Program-made: the position numbers and the translations under genes | The notes under the pieces: generated by a model | Database searches by the model: none | What the model saw: only the letters and a program-made list of their open reading frames with translations | Told to the model about the DNA's origin: nothing | NCBI GenBank assembly: GCA_018062085.1 | Contig: JAGOSY010000004.1 | Coordinates: 124,001 to 188,000 of the forward strand | Source of the DNA: a bacterium | GTDB lineage: Bacteria > Cyanobacteriota > Vampirovibrionia > Obscuribacterales > Obscuribacteraceae | Direction: 5' to 3' | Length of the DNA: 64,000 nucleotides | Shown here: one piece after another, positions 55,476 through 63,711 of the stretch | Layout of the letters: each line of letters starts with the position of its first letter | Position numbering within the stretch: the stretch's first letter is position 1

Positions 55476-56402
55476 ATGGAAGATGTACAAAATGCACCAC
55501 TAGCCCGCTATACCACCCTGAAAATTGGTGGGGATGCCGACCGGTTGTGTCATCCGCAAAATGTCGAAGAACTCGTGGCCTTGGTGGCTGAATTAAAAGC
55601 AGCCAATCAGCCTTGGTATGTCATTGGTGGCGGTTCAAATTTACTGATTTCCTCGCAGGGCTATAAAGGAACAGTAATACGCACCACTCAAATGACCAAT
55701 ATTCGCATTTTAGATTCTGGTCTGCTTGAAGCAGAGGCTGGAGCTAGACTGCCCCATTTAGCCAAACATGCAGCGCAAAAAGGTCTAGCCGGTCTAGAAT
55801 TTGCCGTGGGTATTCCTGGCACCGTAGGAGGTGCTGTGATTATGAATGCTGGTGCTCACGGCAGCTCAATATCAGCCATTTTCGACAGCGCTCAAGTTCT
55901 CGATAGCCTCACTGGTGAAGTCAGTGAAATGCGCAGTGATGATATGGCCTTTCAGTATCGCCGCTGCATCCTCGACCCCGCCAGGCACGTTGTGCTTTCA
56001 GCCAAATTCAATATGCCTACTGACGTACCAGAAGAAATAGAAAAGCGCACCAAGCACAATGAAGACTATCGTTTTAAGACTCAACCGCTAGGTTTTCCTA
56101 ACGCTGGCAGTACTTTTAAAAATCCACTTCCTGACAAGGCGGCAGGCTTCTTGCTCGACCAAGCTGGGGTAAAAGATTTAAAAGAAGGAAACGCCGCCGT
56201 ATCTTCTATTCATGCTAACTTCATCGTCAATTTAGGTGGCGCCACCTCTGACGAAGTGATTAACTTGATGAAACGAATGCAAGAGCGTGTACACGACAAA
56301 TTTAAGTTGGATTTAGTACCCGAATGGAAGACCATGGGTACATTCACAGACGACCAATTAAGTGTCTGGCATAAAAAGACAGTAGTGGAGAATAAACAGT
56401 GA
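55476..56402 (+). CDS. murB: UDP-N-acetylenolpyruvoylglucosamine reductase
   Basis: This 308-residue FAD enzyme makes UDP-N-acetylmuramate. IGGGSNLLIS, GIPGTVGGAVIMNAGAHGSSI and PNAGSTFKNP (with the catalytic proton-donating Ser) are family motifs; the Glu/Asn-containing C-terminus (HANFIVNLGGATSDEV) fits type II MurB. Its stop overlaps the ddl start by four bases (GTGA), so the operon is translationally coupled. Confidence 0.96.
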   Translation: MEDVQNAPLARYTTLKIGGDADRLCHPQNVEELVALVAELKAANQPWYVIGGGSNLLISSQGYKGTVIRTTQMTNIRILDSGLLEAEAGARLPHLAKHAAQKGLAGLEFAVGIPGTVGGAVIMNAGAHGSSISAIFDSAQVLDSLTGEVSEMRSDDMAFQYRRCILDPARHVVLSAKFNMPTDVPEEIEKRTKHNEDYRFKTQPLGFPNAGSTFKNPLPDKAAGFLLDQAGVKDLKEGNAAVSSIHANFIVNLGGATSDEVINLMKRMQERVHDKFKLDLVPEWKTMGTFTDDQLSVWHKKTVVENKQ

Positions 56403-57433
56403 AGACAGCACCAAGAATAACCAAGGAAACCGTGGTAGGAGTGCTTTACGGTGGCCTCTCCAATGAGCGCGAAGTCTCGCTGCGCTCTGGCAAAAATTGC
56501 TACAACGCTCTGCTCAGACTGGGATACAAAAATACTGTTCTCATCGATGTCAGCGAAAACCTCACAGAAGACCTGAAAGAAAATGCGGTAGAAATTGCCT
56601 TTCTTTGCCTCCATGGCAAATATGGCGAAGACGGCACAGTGCAAGGCTTACTTGAACTGATGAAGCTGCCCTATACTGGTTCTGGTGTGCTCTCGTCTGC
56701 TCTAGCCATGAATAAACCTCTAACTAAGCGTGTTTTGACCGCTCAGGGGCTGCCCTTTCCGTCTAGCTATGTTATTGAAGAGCATGAAAGCGATAACTTT
56801 GATCAATTCATCAAAACCTTGCCTGCACCACCGGTGATGGTAAAACCTTTGAACGAAGGCTCTTCAGTCGGAGTATTTAAAATTGAAGATGTCAGTGAAT
56901 TAGCTGGCTGTGTCAAAGACACCCTTAGAGAATTTGGTGGTGCCATTGTCGAAAGCTTTGTTAGCGGACAAGAAATAACCATTGGCGTTTTAGAAGAAAG
57001 CCATGTCTCAGCAAGCGCTGGTATCGGCAGCCACAGCCATAGCAATGGCTCAGCCGTATTAGCTCACACAGGTACTCAACTAGTTGCCCTGCCGATTTTA
57101 GAACTTAGACCAAAGAGTAAGGCTGGCTTCTATGATTACGAAGCAAAATACACTAAAGGCATGACCGAATTTGTCTTGCCAGCCGAACTATCAGAAGCTC
57201 GCACTGCCGAGGCTCAAGAGTTAGCCAAGAAGACTTTCAGAGCCCTTAACTGCAGTGGCTACGCTCGCGTAGACATGATTGCTGGTCATGACGGCAAGCT
57301 ATACATATTAGAAGTGAATACACTGCCAGGAATGACTGATACCTCCGACTTGCCAGCCATGGCTGAAGTAGCCGGTATATCTTACGATCAGCTGGTAGAG
57401 CGCATCTTGCTAAGTGCTGGCCTGGACAAATAA
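56399..57433 (+). CDS. ddl: D-alanine--D-alanine ligase
   Basis: This 344-residue ATP-grasp ligase makes the D-Ala-D-Ala dipeptide for the cell wall. GGLSNEREVSLRSG, LHGKYGEDGTVQGLLEL, MVKPLNEGSSVGV and EVNTLPGMTDTSDLP are typical. The start is GTG 56399 inside the murB stop region. A His/Ser-rich insert (ASAGIGSHSHSNGSAV near residues 202-217) is not usual in Ddl and lies in a loop region of the family. Confidence 0.96.
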   Translation: MKTAPRITKETVVGVLYGGLSNEREVSLRSGKNCYNALLRLGYKNTVLIDVSENLTEDLKENAVEIAFLCLHGKYGEDGTVQGLLELMKLPYTGSGVLSSALAMNKPLTKRVLTAQGLPFPSSYVIEEHESDNFDQFIKTLPAPPVMVKPLNEGSSVGVFKIEDVSELAGCVKDTLREFGGAIVESFVSGQEITIGVLEESHVSASAGIGSHSHSNGSAVLAHTGTQLVALPILELRPKSKAGFYDYEAKYTKGMTEFVLPAELSEARTAEAQELAKKTFRALNCSGYARVDMIAGHDGKLYILEVNTLPGMTDTSDLPAMAEVAGISYDQLVERILLSAGLDK

Positions 57434-57484
57434 TAACGGCAGCAGCAGCGGCCAATATATTGACCACTGAAGACAGAGCTTTAG

Positions 57485-58009
57485 CTAGTGCACTTCAAGT
57501 GAATTCAGGAAACGAACAGTCTTTGGCTGCTCTAAAGCGCCGCCAAAGACATACAGAATGATGTTGTGCTTGTCTTCAACACATACTTGTATAGTGGTTT
57601 TCGAGCCATCAGGTTTATCAAATTGATAGAGCTTGCCGCGCCAATTTGCACCAGCGACCTTCTCATCAACTGAACGCACCGTGGGATAGCCAGACTTCTT
57701 CATGCTGCGTTCAAAGGTATCGGCCAACTCACTGGCAAAGATTTCTATCTCTCTATCCTCACTTAACTTCGAGCGCTGGGCGACACTGACTGTGTAACTG
57801 CACTCTCCATCTTTTGATTCATATTGAGGCAAGTGAGAACTATCAATTGAGGTAATGACAGGCGCAGGCATATCAATAGTAAATTCGTGCGCTAGATCAG
57901 AGAAGGTCTGCCAATCACTGGCGAAACAAGCATTACTAAATGCATTACCCAAAATGCTACTGCAGCCGACAATAAGAGCCAGGCTCAGTTGTACTCGAAG
58001 GCCGCTCAC
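57485..58009 (-). CDS. Secreted hypothetical protein coupled to a kinase gene
   Basis: This 174-residue protein begins with a signal peptide (ALIVGCSSILGNAFSNACFAS). The mature part is a single alpha/beta domain of unknown family, with DLAHEFTIDMPAPV near its start and a YVFGGALEQPKTVRFLNSL end, resembling small envelope proteins that follow the PsbP/MOG1-like fold only vaguely. The GTG start overlaps the kinase stop (GTGA), so it is made together with the kinase and may be its extracytoplasmic partner, which is inference. Confidence 0.75.
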   Translation of the reverse strand: MSGLRVQLSLALIVGCSSILGNAFSNACFASDWQTFSDLAHEFTIDMPAPVITSIDSSHLPQYESKDGECSYTVSVAQRSKLSEDREIEIFASELADTFERSMKKSGYPTVRSVDEKVAGANWRGKLYQFDKPDGSKTTIQVCVEDKHNIILYVFGGALEQPKTVRFLNSLEVH

Positions 58010-59241
58010 CTTTTAAACCAGCTAAGAATTTTGGCCAAGAAGCCTTTACGCTCAGGTTTTAAATCGCGCACAGATTTCATTTGCGGACGCGAAACTTGTT
58101 GATTATCGCTGGCCGAAATTCTCTGATTAGATTGCGAAGAACTTCTTTGAGAGCCTGTTTTAGCCTTAAGAGCACTATTCTTTTGTGATTGCGAAATCTT
58201 GGGGTTGCGGGTAGACGACGGATTAGGATCGCGGTTACCGAAGGCCCGCAGACGATCGAAGCTGGCCCTTCCTGAATTAACAGAGGCCGACTGTCTCTTG
58301 CGCTCATTATCTTGCTCTTGGCGAAGTGCACTAGCGGCAGCAGCCATACCGGACTTCATGATCTTCTGCGAAATAAACTGCTCTTCTTTGGTGCTGTTAG
58401 AGCGCTGCAAGAACACTTCATCAGGAATTTCAAACTCAGCGTGCATCTCTTGATAAATGCGATAAAGAGTATGCCGTACATGCCTCGCTGTGGCTGGCCT
58501 ATCTTCAGGGCTGTGCGAAGTAAGCTGCTTCACCAACATATCTAAATTAGGATGAACGTCGGCCCGATGTTGACTGGGCTGACTTGCAGTCAAGGGCTTA
58601 GGTCGCACCCCGGTAAGTAAGTGGCCAATGGTGGCACCGAGAGCATAGAGGTCGCTTCTAGTCTCGGGCTTACCAAAATATTGCTCGGGTGGCGAATAGC
58701 CTGCCGTCACTACTCTTGTTGCCGATTCTTTAGGCATAAAAGTTCTGGCGATGCCAAAGTCGATAAATACTATCTGTCCTTCTGGCGTAAGCATCAAGTT
58801 ACTGGGTTTGAGATCTCGATAAATAATGGGAGGCTCTTGGTCGTGCAAATATTCCAAGACTTCGCAAATCTGAATGCCTACTTTGACAGTATCATCGTCA
58901 TTGAAAGCGCCAAAGTCGTTAATGACCGACTCAAGCGAACTACCCCGAACATAGTCCATAACTAGGTAGTGCTTGCCATCCTCGGTTGAATAGCTGTCAA
59001 AGAAGCGCACTACACCAGGATGATTCAAGCTTTTCAAGAGAGAAGCTTCGCGTTTAAACAGCCGCACTGCCTCAGACCGCTCATCGGGATCGGCGTACTT
59101 GCTGTTGAGCTGTTTAACTACGCAGGAAGAATTACCGGCAGCAGAGTCTTCGGCCAAGTAGATCACACCCATGCCGCCAGTACCGAGCATCTGTAGCCAT
59201 CTATAGCGCTTAAACCAAGGATCGGTCGAATCGGTCACCAC
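58006..59241 (-). CDS. Ser/Thr protein kinase with disordered basic tail
   Basis: This 411-residue PknB-type kinase has GTGGMGVIYLA, Lys in CVVKQL, YRDLKPSN, DFG and PPEQY; the domain occupies about 14-275. Residues 300-395 are Ser/Arg/Gln/Lys-rich and disordered, and the chain ends in LAKILSWFKR, a short amphipathic helix that could attach to the membrane. No transmembrane segment is present. Two successive GTG codons open the frame, with GGAG 6 bases upstream. It is closest in the window to the kinase at 29502-31028 (same YRDLKPSN loop). Confidence 0.92.
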   Translation of the reverse strand: MVTDSTDPWFKRYRWLQMLGTGGMGVIYLAEDSAAGNSSCVVKQLNSKYADPDERSEAVRLFKREASLLKSLNHPGVVRFFDSYSTEDGKHYLVMDYVRGSSLESVINDFGAFNDDDTVKVGIQICEVLEYLHDQEPPIIYRDLKPSNLMLTPEGQIVFIDFGIARTFMPKESATRVVTAGYSPPEQYFGKPETRSDLYALGATIGHLLTGVRPKPLTASQPSQHRADVHPNLDMLVKQLTSHSPEDRPATARHVRHTLYRIYQEMHAEFEIPDEVFLQRSNSTKEEQFISQKIMKSGMAAAASALRQEQDNERKRQSASVNSGRASFDRLRAFGNRDPNPSSTRNPKISQSQKNSALKAKTGSQRSSSQSNQRISASDNQQVSRPQMKSVRDLKPERKGFLAKILSWFKR

Positions 59242-59382
59242 AGGTCTCCTGCAAACCTCTAACTATGTTCCCCCGGAATCACACTTTTTATTGTAAAGGC
59301 GCCGATTGCCGCAACAGGACTTTATCTTGCTTATCAACACTTGAGAACGTTGCACTCTTCAAAAATACCGGACAGAAATATG

Positions 59383-59411
59383 TTGACATACGTTTGTATG
59401 GTTGGTATTAT
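59383..59411 (+). promoter_or_regulatory. Sigma-70-like promoter of ssb
   Basis: TTGACA (59383-59388), a 17-base spacer and TATTAT (59406-59411) form a near-consensus promoter. Transcription would begin near 59418, giving a leader of about 52 bases before the ssb start. Confidence 0.85.
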
Positions 59412-59469
59412 TTTCGAATCTCCCCCACCCAAGTTGTTAAAGAAAGCTAGAAACTAGCGGAGGTGATTT

Positions 59470-59889
59470 ATGAGTCTTGCCAATGTATCACTGGTGGGGA
59501 ACCTGGTAAAAGCTCCTGAACAAATTCAATTCTCGAGCGGCAGAATAAAAACGACCTTGGTTGTAGCAGTAAATGGAACGAATAAGTCAGGAGCAAAGAG
59601 TAAAGATGGTGATAAGTCTGACAGGTCCGACGGTAATGATCCAACTAAGGAAAACACCGCCACCGCAGATTTTTACAGGGTTGAAACCTGGGGTAAGTTA
59701 GCGGAACTTGCTTCCAAGTATTTGACAAAAGGTAATCAGGTGACCGTCTCGGGCAAGCTTACTTTGGACCATTGGACCGATAAGCATGGCGCGAACCGAA
59801 TTACCCCTGTGGTCGAGGCAAATCAGCTTTCGCTGCCGCCGAAACCGAAGTCTTCAGAGTTTGACAGCAAAGGCAAGGGGGCAAGTTAG
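59470..59889 (+). CDS. ssb: Single-stranded DNA-binding protein
   Basis: This 139-residue OB-fold protein coats single-stranded DNA. LANVSLVGNLVKAPE, DFYRVETWGKLAELASKYLTKGNQVTVSG and the following strand are family-typical. A Lys/Asp/Ser-rich insert of about 30 residues (near 38-68) interrupts the fold between strands. The C-terminus ends KSSEFDSKGKGAS and lacks the acidic DDDIPF-like tip used by most bacterial SSBs to recruit repair and replication enzymes. The Shine-Dalgarno GGAGGTGA is very strong. Confidence 0.93.
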   Translation: MSLANVSLVGNLVKAPEQIQFSSGRIKTTLVVAVNGTNKSGAKSKDGDKSDRSDGNDPTKENTATADFYRVETWGKLAELASKYLTKGNQVTVSGKLTLDHWTDKHGANRITPVVEANQLSLPPKPKSSEFDSKGKGAS

Positions 59890-59965
59890 CTATAGATTGG
59901 AAATGTTAGATTGATCATCGCTCCTCCCGACACACCACACACAAGTTAGGAAAGAGCAAATGAAG

Positions 59966-60000
59966 AAGGAAAGGTTCGGGCAACCTTTCCTTTTTCTTGT
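59966..60000 (+). terminator. Intrinsic terminator of ssb
   Basis: AAGGAAAGGTT (59966-59976) and AACCTTTCCTT (59982-59992) form a perfect 11-bp stem with loop CGGGC, followed by TTTCTTGT. Confidence 0.93.
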
Positions 60001-60131
60001 TTCAGAGCCGAAGGTCAATTCCGCCATTAAGATACCAGCCAATCTTAAAACGGAGTTAAGAAAGAAGAGGTTATCAAGAGCCTACGGGTAGGATAGCGGA
60101 ATACTAATTGAAAAGAGAGTAGTGATTCTAG

Positions 60132-60497
60132 ATGTCTAACTTTTTAGTTTTCCGACTGGTATTCAATTTGCTCTTTGGCTGGTTGTTTCCACACGATCGT
60201 TCAAATGGCTTTCACATATTCAACTTCAACGCCTACATCTGTTTTTTCCTGACTGTGTTAGTTGTTGCCGGCGGATCTATGTTCATAAAGTCATACGGCA
60301 GCTATCAACCAGCGAGAGCTTTCATTCCAGTTAACGAAAGAAAGACAACTGCTGTCACGAGTCACCATCAAAGAACGCTGCAATCTGCACCACACGCTCA
60401 CCACAGCAGCCATGGCCATTCGACCGCAGCAAGAGCTCATACGACCACGGTAAAAGCTCATAAACCATTGCCCCATCACGTTAAGCACACAAACTAA
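60132..60497 (+). CDS. Small membrane protein with histidine-rich tail
   Basis: This 121-residue protein has two hydrophobic segments (about 4-19 and 34-53) followed by a hydrophilic tail. From residue 76 to the end, 12 of 46 residues are His, often paired (HH), with Ala, Ser, Thr and Lys between them. His-rich tails can bind Zn, Ni or Cu or act as pH sensors. No family recognised. It stands alone, with the ssb terminator upstream. Confidence 0.7.
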   Translation: MSNFLVFRLVFNLLFGWLFPHDRSNGFHIFNFNAYICFFLTVLVVAGGSMFIKSYGSYQPARAFIPVNERKTTAVTSHHQRTLQSAPHAHHSSHGHSTAARAHTTTVKAHKPLPHHVKHTN

Positions 60498-60664
60498 ACC
60501 TAAAAACTAAAACAAGCAAACTAGCATTGCTTAATTAAGTCAATTGATCGCAATCAGACTAACTGAAAATAGGGGTTGTAAGATTAGCCATCGGCAAGTG
60601 CCTTCGGTCTAGAGCTTAATCTCTAGCCTGAGATTGCAGACGATTCGGTTAGTTAGGAGAAATT

Positions 60665-62395
60665 ATGTTTGCAAATAAGTCTTTTGTACAGACGGCGCTG
60701 ATCGCTTCGTCGATCTCAGTATTGTCATGTGCTCAACCCGCTTGGTCTAATCAATGGACCGACATGTTCAGAACCCTTTTAATTCCACAAACAGGCGTCG
60801 CCAGTACTGATTCAATCGCAGCCCGCGACACTCAAATTACAAACAGAATTATCGATGCTATCAATGCCAACAAGCTAAGCACGTTAGACACTCAAAACTT
60901 GAAGTCACAACTTGACAGAATTAAGTCGCTAGAATCTGGCTACCGCGCCAACCGCGCCGGTGGTCAACTTGACGCTATAGAAACAGCGACCTTGAATGCT
61001 GAACTAAACAAAGTTGAAACTTCACTAAATTCAATGCTCGGTTTATCATCCAGCACCACCAGCAATATACTTGGCACTACATATGGTGCCTCAATCACAA
61101 CCAATGTAGACAACTTTGATGCCAGCCTTGCCGATCTCAAACAGCGCATCACTAAAAATCTCACAACTGGTCGCCTAACAATTGATGAAGCCCGTTCGCT
61201 GACCAATCAATACAATCGGGTCTTGAGTGATCGCAACAACTTCAAAGCTGACGGATCACTAACATTAGACGAGACCAATCGCCTCAACCAATCGCTTGAT
61301 GAACTAAAGCGCAATATCACTGCTAACAATCGTGACACACAAGCTTGGCCAGGTATCGATGGTCAGCAGGCAGCTCAAGCTAAGAGAATTGACGACGGCA
61401 TAGCCGCTGGCAAAGTTTCTAGAACTGAGTACGAGCAACTAAAAGCAGAATCAAATCGCATTGCCAATCAAGAAACGTTAGCTCGAACCAACGGGCTACA
61501 GCTTGAAGAAACCCTTGCTCTAGCGACTAGTTTGAGAGACCTCGACAGACGCATTTCAACCTCTTTGAATACAAACATTGGCTCTTCCAATTTTGGTGGC
61601 TGGCCAAATGATAGAGACAGAATGGGCGACAGAGATGGCCGCGATTTTGACATGCGTCAAAGCTACGTTCTCAAGAGAATTGATGAAGGCAGCGCTAGTG
61701 GTCGCCTAGACCTTGCAGAAGCTACCGATCTACGGGCTGACTACACCAGACTAGAGCAGCTCGAAGCCTCTTTCCGCGCTGATGGCAGACTAACCTCCAA
61801 TGAATTAAGCCTGCTGCAACAAGGCTTAGAGAGCATCATTTCTGAACTAAAAGAAAAGTCGGCCTCCGTGGCCGTGCAATATCCAGAAATTGATACCAAG
61901 CAAACAGAACTAAAAGCAAAAATCGATCAAGGCGTTGCCAGTGGAAGGATCAAGCGATTTGATGGTCAAAGACTAAGTGCAAGCCTGTCATGGATTGCTA
62001 CAGTTGAAGCTGCACTCCGTCAATCGGGTGGCAGCTTAGACAAGACCGAAGCTGATCGTGTTCTGGCCGACCTTAATCGCTTGAGTGCAAAAATTGATCG
62101 CAGTGCTAGCAACCCATTGCAAGATCTGATCACACGCAAGAATGAACTACAGAAAAAGATTGATGAAAATAGCGCCAGCGGAAAATTGTCGTATCGCAGT
62201 GTTCGCAATCTGCGCCGCGAGCTAGATAGAATCGGCTATTCGCTTGCAGCCTACAGCCCGACTGCCACTCTGCCAGCAGCTGATATCACTCGTCTAACTG
62301 CTGACATGGATAGATTGAACACCCAAATCACCAGCGGACTGACATACGGTGGCGACTACCGCTCAGGCGGTCGTGGTGATTGGAATCAGCGCTAA
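60665..62395 (+). CDS. Secreted protein of six ~72-residue helical repeats
   Basis: This 576-residue protein has a signal peptide (ASSISVLSCAQPAWS) and a good Shine-Dalgarno (TTAGGAGA, 5 bases before the ATG). Six copies of one unit lie at about residues 52-125, 151-222, 233-302, 328-398, 407-479 and 484-558. Each unit has the form RI-D-x-(G/N)-x-x-(S/T)-G-(R/K)-L, an acidic helix (EA/TxxL), and a second half with R-x-DG-x-L-x-x-x-E and a closing L-x-x-L-x-x-x-I. The C-terminus is Gly/Arg/Tyr-rich. The family is not recognised; a surface or periplasmic structural role is likely. Confidence 0.85.
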   Translation: MFANKSFVQTALIASSISVLSCAQPAWSNQWTDMFRTLLIPQTGVASTDSIAARDTQITNRIIDAINANKLSTLDTQNLKSQLDRIKSLESGYRANRAGGQLDAIETATLNAELNKVETSLNSMLGLSSSTTSNILGTTYGASITTNVDNFDASLADLKQRITKNLTTGRLTIDEARSLTNQYNRVLSDRNNFKADGSLTLDETNRLNQSLDELKRNITANNRDTQAWPGIDGQQAAQAKRIDDGIAAGKVSRTEYEQLKAESNRIANQETLARTNGLQLEETLALATSLRDLDRRISTSLNTNIGSSNFGGWPNDRDRMGDRDGRDFDMRQSYVLKRIDEGSASGRLDLAEATDLRADYTRLEQLEASFRADGRLTSNELSLLQQGLESIISELKEKSASVAVQYPEIDTKQTELKAKIDQGVASGRIKRFDGQRLSASLSWIATVEAALRQSGGSLDKTEADRVLADLNRLSAKIDRSASNPLQDLITRKNELQKKIDENSASGKLSYRSVRNLRRELDRIGYSLAAYSPTATLPAADITRLTADMDRLNTQITSGLTYGGDYRSGGRGDWNQR

Positions 62396-62441
62396 AATTT
62401 AGAACCAAATTCTAGAATTAGTCACGAGATAGAACAAAAGA

Positions 62442-62473
62442 AGAAAGGGCCAAGATTAGTCTTGGCCCTTTCT
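62442..62473. terminator. Bidirectional intrinsic terminator
   Basis: AGAAAGGGCCAAGA (62442-62455) and TCTTGGCCCTTTCT (62460-62473) form a perfect 14-bp stem with loop TTAG, between the convergent repeat-protein and citrate-synthase-family genes. T-rich sequence follows on the minus strand. Confidence 0.92.
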
Positions 62474-63700
62474 CTAGAGCTTGCCAATATATTTAGCACG
62501 GGGTCTAATTATGGCACCATAAGTGCGCTGCTCAATAGCATGGGCTATCCAGCCAGCCGTGCGGCTAATAGCAAAAATGGTCGAACCAGACCCTGCAGGC
62601 AGAGCCAATGCATACGAAATTGCTGCCAGGCCAACATCTAAATTAGGCTCTTCCGACAACTGCTCACGCACCGCTTCAACCAATTCTAAAAGACGCTGCA
62701 AGTATTTATTCTTGGGGGCAATACTGCGGGCCACTTCAATCATCAGCCTGGCTCTGGGATCACCACCCTCATACAATTCAGTGCCAAAGCCAGGAATGCT
62801 AGGATGATTGCGCAAATAGTCTTTGAGCCAAGCTTGGCTGCTCTTGTATTGCATACTATTAGTCACTATCTCTTCAGCCCGGCGACTAGCAGAACCGTGC
62901 AGAGCACCACTGAAGGTGCCCAGGGCGCTAAGCAAACATGAATACAGAGAAGCGTCACACGAAGCTGCTACTCTGGCTGCCAATGCTGAAGCATTCAGTT
63001 CATGGTCGGCGCATAAGACCAAGCAGCAATTGATTGCTTTGGCTTGTTCCTGTGAAGCTTTGCCAGTAAGGCCAGCCAATAAAGTCTGGGCAACAGGAAA
63101 AGGCCCCTCAGTGATATATTTCTGATTTTCACTGATACCAGTGGCAATGGCCATGGTGACTATTAGACGCCTTGAGGTATCTAAAATTTCACTAGACAGA
63201 AGCTGCCGGCTAATTGGGTCTTGCAATTCAAGCCAAGCAACCAGCACCTTAAGCAAATCAAGAAAATTACCATCGCGTGAGCTAAGTGCCCTGAGCGGCC
63301 GAGGAATACTCAATGGTTTCGTTTGCCGCCAAGTGGACTCACTACTTACTTGTGTGTCCCACAATAATTCAGCAACCTTCCCAAAAGGGGTATTGGCTTG
63401 GGCCAGATCAATGGCCCGCTGTCCGCGATAGCGGTGGCCATCCTCGCGAATTTCAGTAATCGACGACTTGACGACAGGGCCTGTCCATACTGGTTCAGCG
63501 TCTTTGGAATTTTTAAAACCACGCGCCGACTGCCTCAGCTTGATCAAATCGCTCAACTTATACGAGCGTTCGCGAGCATTCTCTGAAGGCATACTGACAA
63601 TTAGCCCACGACTAGCATATGCGTATAAAGTTGCCGACTTTACTCCGAGAAATTCAGCGGCCTGAGCGCCAGTCAGTAATTTATCTTCTGGTTCAGCCAT
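62474..63700 (-). CDS. Citrate-synthase-family protein with N-terminal helix-turn-helix, catalytic His missing
   Basis: With start ATG 63700 the protein has 408 residues (a TTG at 63715 overlaps the upstream gene). Residues about 8-60 form a MerR-like helix-turn-helix (LTGAQAAEFLGVKSATLYAYASRG). The rest is a citrate synthase fold: DHELNASALAARV and SGALHGSASRRAEEI are present, but the third block reads PGFGTELYEGGDPRA where citrate synthases have GFGH, so the catalytic His is Thr. The C-terminal FAISRTAGWIAHAIEQR is normal. It may be a regulatory subunit or transcription factor-like paralog of the adjacent citrate synthase. Confidence 0.9.
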   Translation of the reverse strand: MAEPEDKLLTGAQAAEFLGVKSATLYAYASRGLIVSMPSENARERSYKLSDLIKLRQSARGFKNSKDAEPVWTGPVVKSSITEIREDGHRYRGQRAIDLAQANTPFGKVAELLWDTQVSSESTWRQTKPLSIPRPLRALSSRDGNFLDLLKVLVAWLELQDPISRQLLSSEILDTSRRLIVTMAIATGISENQKYITEGPFPVAQTLLAGLTGKASQEQAKAINCCLVLCADHELNASALAARVAASCDASLYSCLLSALGTFSGALHGSASRRAEEIVTNSMQYKSSQAWLKDYLRNHPSIPGFGTELYEGGDPRARLMIEVARSIAPKNKYLQRLLELVEAVREQLSEEPNLDVGLAAISYALALPAGSGSTIFAISRTAGWIAHAIEQRTYGAIIRPRAKYIGKL

Positions 63701-63711
63701 AACTTCAATTC

